Assembly: GCF_900116015.1 (NCBI RefSeq)
Contig: NZ_FOYH01000002.1
Location: forward strand, 546,365 to 610,364
DNA: 64,000 nt
From: Enterobacter sp. kpr-6
Lineage (GTDB): Bacteria; Pseudomonadota; Gammaproteobacteria; Enterobacterales; Enterobacteriaceae
Direction of reading: 5' to 3'
The first letter of the stretch is position 1. Each line of letters opens with the position of its first letter. The notes below the pieces were generated by a model, which did not search any database, was not told the origin of the DNA, and saw nothing but the letters and a program-made list of their open reading frames with translations. Below are positions 60,595 through 64,000 of the stretch, piece after piece. Both the position numbers and the translations under genes were made by a program.

Positions 60595-63198
60595 ATGCAA
60601 CTGGATTTCACCCTCAATATCAATAACGACACCTGGTATCCCACCGCGGATATCAGCGGTTTTAAAGCCAAAACCGGTGGCCGGGTTGATATTAAAGAAA
60701 AATTAATTCTGACCTTTAGCGCACCGGGGAAAATAACCGAAGGCGACATCACGGTTTCTTCTAATCCGTGGATTGACTTTAAAACTCAAATTGAATCCAC
60801 CGAAGTGGGTAAAGGCGTTTTTGATATTATCGTCACCATCGCAGCGAAAGACGGACAGGCAATTGGCAATGCCATTACCAATATTCATATGGGCGTTAAC
60901 GCCTCGTCCGATACTGCGCCAAAATGGGCCTCAATGAGCGATTCCTTTACCGCAGCAGCGGATGGCGTGCCGGATGTTGACGGCGAACTGGTTATCGACT
61001 GCGCTGCGCTCCCTGCGGGACTGGAATCGCGCGATCTGCAACTGGAACTGGCCCGCGGTGAGAAAAAAGAGCTGCTGACCATCAAAGCCGGGACCAGCGC
61101 GCTGAAGGTGGCCGCCGGGACCTACCGCGTGCAGGCGAACGATCTTTGCACCCTGGATGGCACCCTTCGCGCTGCGGTGAAACTCAGCGCGGCGGAAGTG
61201 GTGATCAACAAAGGCCAGCGCAGCCACTTACAGGTGAGTTTTGCCAGAACCGTGCGCAGCACCACAATTGATATCGCCGTCGATCTGCCGAACGTGCCGG
61301 CACTGATCGAGGAAGATCTTGATGTGGTATGTCTGGAAAACGGCGTGGTGAAACATCGCTATACCCTGCGCCACGGCCAGAAACAGCGTCTGGAAAACCT
61401 GCCGGTCAGCGGCAAATTTGTGGTGCGCATTAACGATCTGAAACTCAACAACGTTCACTACGTGTTCAGCGATATCACCGGCAATCTCAACGGGCAGTTC
61501 CATGACGTTGCTTTCACCGGCGCGAAGCTGCAACAGCGCGATGATACCCAGTCCGGCTCCGCTAAACTGGTGATTAATATCAAAGCGGAAAAAGCGGTTC
61601 CGACCACTTTCGATCTGCGTCTGACCGACGGCAAAGACACGGCGCGTCAGTACCGTTTCGCCAGCCTGCCCGTGCGTTCCGGCAGCCGTGAGCAGTCTGT
61701 GCTGGTGGCGCGCGGCAGCTATCAGGTTGGATCCTGCTCGTTTATTTATAACGGCGTCGTGCACTATGTGGATGCCACGCCCTGCCCGCTGACGGTGGAC
61801 AGCAGCAAGCCGCTGCAACTGGATGTGACCATTACCGAAGGGGCCAATCTGCATGTGAAAGGCTTCCCGGAATTTTTATCCTTCGGCGGCTGTGCTGATA
61901 TGTCCCCGAGCAACGTTGACGATCTGGCTGAAGCGCGCGTCTCCTCGCTGTTTAAATACTCCGGTGACGACGGCATGGGCGATGCGTCCGATTACCTCGA
62001 TCCGGCGAAAGAACCGACCAGCAAAATCATCCAGATGGCGCGCGATGTTTCCGCAAAAACCAGTGAGCCTGTGCTGCCGGTGATGGTGTCTTACACCTGT
62101 AACCTGTCGTTAGGTGACGTTGAGCGCATCATCAAAGATCCGGTTCGCCACCACTATAGCTTCGCTAACTTCATTCAGTCGCTGAAAATGGCCCAGGCAA
62201 TGCGCGATGATGCGCATCCGGTTCCGGCGGGCTATATCGTTAACCCGGATTACCTGGGTGAATGCCAGAAATATGGTTTCGCGCCTGAGCATGCTATTCC
62301 GGTGCGCCAGCCGTTAAGCGAAGCGCTGGCACATCACGGCGTAAACGTCACCATTCCGGCAGCCATTACCGATACCCTGAAAGGCTACATTAAAGCGGTG
62401 AACTGGCTGGTGCGCGTGGTTGCGCCTGACGTGGTGCTCGGCTGGCAGGTTAACCTGTGGGGCGTGGGCGGTTCGCAGTGGATTTACAGCGATTTCACCT
62501 ATGACGACGTGTTCGATCCGGCTGACGGAAAGCATAAGAAAATGACGCTCGATCCGACGCTTGCGGGCAAGCTGACCGCAGAATATGCGCTGCTGGTAGG
62601 GGTGTTCGACGAGATCCCTTACACCCGTGCGGATGGTTCTTCTGCGGTGGCGAAAGGCGCTGATTTTATGGCGGCTGACCGTTATGAAGCGGACGACTTT
62701 ACTGCCCGCGCCTACAAAAACGGCTACTGCTACACGCCGTATGAGTGGGATCGCACCTTTGATTTCTGCGCCGCGCTGAGTCGCTATCTGCGCCAACCGG
62801 TTCTGCCATGGCAGGTTCCGGCCAGCCGTCTGGCGACCAAAGATGAGCAGGTGGGTGAGCTGGAAGAACAGTTCTGGGGCACCGGCGGCAGCTATCTGAT
62901 GGGTCACCCGGAAATCGGTCACTCTGTTGAGGCGATCAACGACCGTCTGCTGAACATCGAATTCCTGGATGTACACGCGAAAATGATGGGTCACACGCCG
63001 CGAGAGCTGTTTAATCGCCACGCGTGGGATATGAGCGAACCTAAGTACCGGGATTTCCCGTTACGCGGTATTTTCCATGTGCAGGTTGGCGGCGGTGCCA
63101 CCACCGGCGTGGTCAGCGCGGTAAACCGCAACAGCAGTAGCTGGATGCGCTCCCGTCTGAAAGCGTACCGTGATAATCCGGTGAAGTTTAAAGGCTAA
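60595..63198 (+). CDS. Large unrecognised protein: beta-rich N-terminus and probable TIM-barrel hydrolase-like C-terminus
   Basis: I do not recognise this 867-residue protein. There is no signal peptide. Residues 1-105 look like a beta-sandwich of carbohydrate-binding type (NNDTWYPTADISGFKAKTGG, then VSSNPWIDFKTQIES). Residues about 110-420 seem to hold three related beta modules; compare GTYRVQANDL, GKFVVRINDLKLNNVHYVFS and GSYQVGSCSFIYNGVVHYVD. Residues 423-867 alternate hydrophobic strands and helices (VLPVMVSYT at 493, GYIVNPDYLGE at 546, VVLGWQVNLWG at 613, FMAADRYEAD at 691, VLPWQVP at 736), as in a glycosidase-like TIM barrel; Glu556 and Glu698 are possible acids. It is probably a glycan-acting enzyme, but this is inference. 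It is alone, followed by a terminator. Confidence 0.8.
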   Translation: MQLDFTLNINNDTWYPTADISGFKAKTGGRVDIKEKLILTFSAPGKITEGDITVSSNPWIDFKTQIESTEVGKGVFDIIVTIAAKDGQAIGNAITNIHMGVNASSDTAPKWASMSDSFTAAADGVPDVDGELVIDCAALPAGLESRDLQLELARGEKKELLTIKAGTSALKVAAGTYRVQANDLCTLDGTLRAAVKLSAAEVVINKGQRSHLQVSFARTVRSTTIDIAVDLPNVPALIEEDLDVVCLENGVVKHRYTLRHGQKQRLENLPVSGKFVVRINDLKLNNVHYVFSDITGNLNGQFHDVAFTGAKLQQRDDTQSGSAKLVINIKAEKAVPTTFDLRLTDGKDTARQYRFASLPVRSGSREQSVLVARGSYQVGSCSFIYNGVVHYVDATPCPLTVDSSKPLQLDVTITEGANLHVKGFPEFLSFGGCADMSPSNVDDLAEARVSSLFKYSGDDGMGDASDYLDPAKEPTSKIIQMARDVSAKTSEPVLPVMVSYTCNLSLGDVERIIKDPVRHHYSFANFIQSLKMAQAMRDDAHPVPAGYIVNPDYLGECQKYGFAPEHAIPVRQPLSEALAHHGVNVTIPAAITDTLKGYIKAVNWLVRVVAPDVVLGWQVNLWGVGGSQWIYSDFTYDDVFDPADGKHKKMTLDPTLAGKLTAEYALLVGVFDEIPYTRADGSSAVAKGADFMAADRYEADDFTARAYKNGYCYTPYEWDRTFDFCAALSRYLRQPVLPWQVPASRLATKDEQVGELEEQFWGTGGSYLMGHPEIGHSVEAINDRLLNIEFLDVHAKMMGHTPRELFNRHAWDMSEPKYRDFPLRGIFHVQVGGGATTGVVSAVNRNSSSWMRSRLKAYRDNPVKFKG

Positions 63199-63204
63199 GA
63201 GTAA

Positions 63205-63228
63205 GGGGGCAGAAATGCCCCCTTTTTT
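63205..63228. terminator. Bidirectional rho-independent terminator
   Basis: A 7-bp stem GGGGGCA/TGCCCCC with a GAAA loop and six T residues lies between the large gene and the convergent pheP, whose stop is 5 bases away. Confidence 0.9.
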
Positions 63229-63232
63229 ATGG

Positions 63233-64000
63233 CTATCGTGCGCGGCGCAGCAGCTTAAAGGCACCAAAGAGCACGGCAATCCATACCGGCAGCAAAATGG
63301 CCGAGGTGCGCATTTCGTCCATCGTGCACATCAGGATCAGGATCATCAGCAAAAACGCGATGCACAGGTAGTTGCCCGCCGGATAAAGCAGCGCTTTAAA
63401 CTGCGTTTCACGCCCTTTACGGCGCATGGCGGCGCGGAATTTCAGGTGCGCGAGGCAAATCATGATCCAGTTCAGCAGCAGCGTGGCGACGACCAGCGCC
63501 ATCAGCAGGCCGAAGGCTTTTTGCGGCAGTAAATAGTTCACCAGAATCACCAGCGAAGTGATCCCCGCCGACAGAAACAGCGAATTGACCGGCACGCCGC
63601 GTTTGTTGACGCGGGTTAAAAACGCCGGGGCGTTGCCCTGCACCGAGAGGCCAAACAGCATCCGGCTGTTGGAATAGACGCCGCTGTTAAACACCGACAG
63701 CGAGGCCACCAGAATGATGAAATTCAGCGCCGAGGCGACGATGTTGCTGTCCATTTCATGAAAAATCATCACGAACGGGCTGCTGTTGGCTTTGATATCC
63801 ACCCACGGATAGAGCGCCAGCAATACCACCAGCGAACCGATATAAAACAGCAGGATACGGTAAACCACCTGATTCACCGCCTTTGGAATGGTGGTTTCCG
63901 GCGAGCTGGCTTCCGCCGCCGTGATGCCAATCAGTTCAAGACCGCCGAAGGAGAACATGATCACCGCCAGCGATAAAATCAGCCCGTGCCAGCCGGTGGC
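63233..64000 (-). CDS. pheP: Phenylalanine permease PheP, 5' end outside the window
   Basis: The C-terminal 255 residues of the phenylalanine-specific APC transporter. The frame is open to the window edge, starting ATGWHGLILSLAVIMFSFGG. Blocks shared with E. coli PheP include ELIGITAAEA, IPKAVNQVVYRILLFYIGSL, NSGVYSNSRMLFGLSVQGNA and LPQKAFGLLMALVVATLLLN; the end is ILLPVWIAVLFGAFKLLRRA. In E. coli pheP is also near ybdJ and ybdK. About the first 200 residues lie beyond the window. Confidence 0.95.
   Translation of the reverse strand, partial: ATGWHGLILSLAVIMFSFGGLELIGITAAEASSPETTIPKAVNQVVYRILLFYIGSLVVLLALYPWVDIKANSSPFVMIFHEMDSNIVASALNFIILVASLSVFNSGVYSNSRMLFGLSVQGNAPAFLTRVNKRGVPVNSLFLSAGITSLVILVNYLLPQKAFGLLMALVVATLLLNWIMICLAHLKFRAAMRRKGRETQFKALLYPAGNYLCIAFLLMILILMCTMDEMRTSAILLPVWIAVLFGAFKLLRRAR

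Overview
The window looks like chromosome of an enterobacterium of the Enterobacter/Kosakonia/Lelliottia/Klebsiella type. The evidence is the GC-rich enteric codon use, a romA-ramA operon with divergent ramR, ybdK-ybdJ, and a partial pheP at the right edge. Genus and species cannot be fixed from the sequence alone.

Positions 1-22808 hold a second, lateral-type flagellar system (Flag-2: lfi, lfh and laf genes). A leftward operon, lafK-lfiE-F-G-H-I, encodes the sigma-54 activator, MS-ring, switch and export ATPase. A divergent rightward operon, lfiM-N-P-Q-R-lfhB-lfhA, encodes the C-ring and export gate. An AbiE-type toxin-antitoxin pair lies between lfhA and the converging laf operon. That operon runs leftward as lafB-C-D-E-F-S-T-U (filament cap, chaperones, hook-length control, FliL, sigma-28, stators) and ends in a secreted NlpC/P60 hydrolase. 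The flagellin gene lafA lies upstream with its own terminator. A sigma-54 promoter matching the consensus precedes lafB. No chemotaxis genes are seen, and the FliM homologue lacks the N-terminal CheY-binding segment. Rod and hook genes (flg) and fliJ are not in the window. lafU faces lfhA, so the locus is permuted relative to the order I recall for E. coli 042.

Positions 22922-28927 hold a sugar-catabolic cluster: a SorC-family regulator divergent from a split transketolase, a fucose-isomerase-like enzyme and an FGGY kinase. The enzyme logic resembles the transketolase route for D-apiose, but the isomerase is of a different type. Positions 29248-34366 encode a Dpp/Opp-type ABC importer. Positions 34460-41594 hold a class III aminotransferase, an SDR dehydrogenase, a polar amino acid ABC importer and a MocR-type regulator. 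An identical 11-bp motif in two intergenic regions links these genes, and the importer has a sigma-54-type promoter. Positions 41824-49839 hold an M20 carbamoylase/allantoate-hydrolase-like enzyme, an amidase and a second peptide-type ABC importer, also behind a sigma-54-like promoter. Together, 34-50 kb looks like nitrogen scavenging.

Positions 50158-54467 are ybdK, ybdJ, ramA, romA, ramR and a YjbR-family gene. They are followed by a DMT transporter and a LacI-controlled operon (MFS transporter, sugar isomerase/epimerase, Gfo/Idh/MocA dehydrogenase) with two perfect 12-bp operators. A large unrecognised 867-residue protein precedes the partial pheP.

Eleven blocks of one palindromic GC-rich intergenic repeat family are spread over the window. 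They lie at gene ends, once inside an ABC operon, and twice they supply a gene's stop codon.
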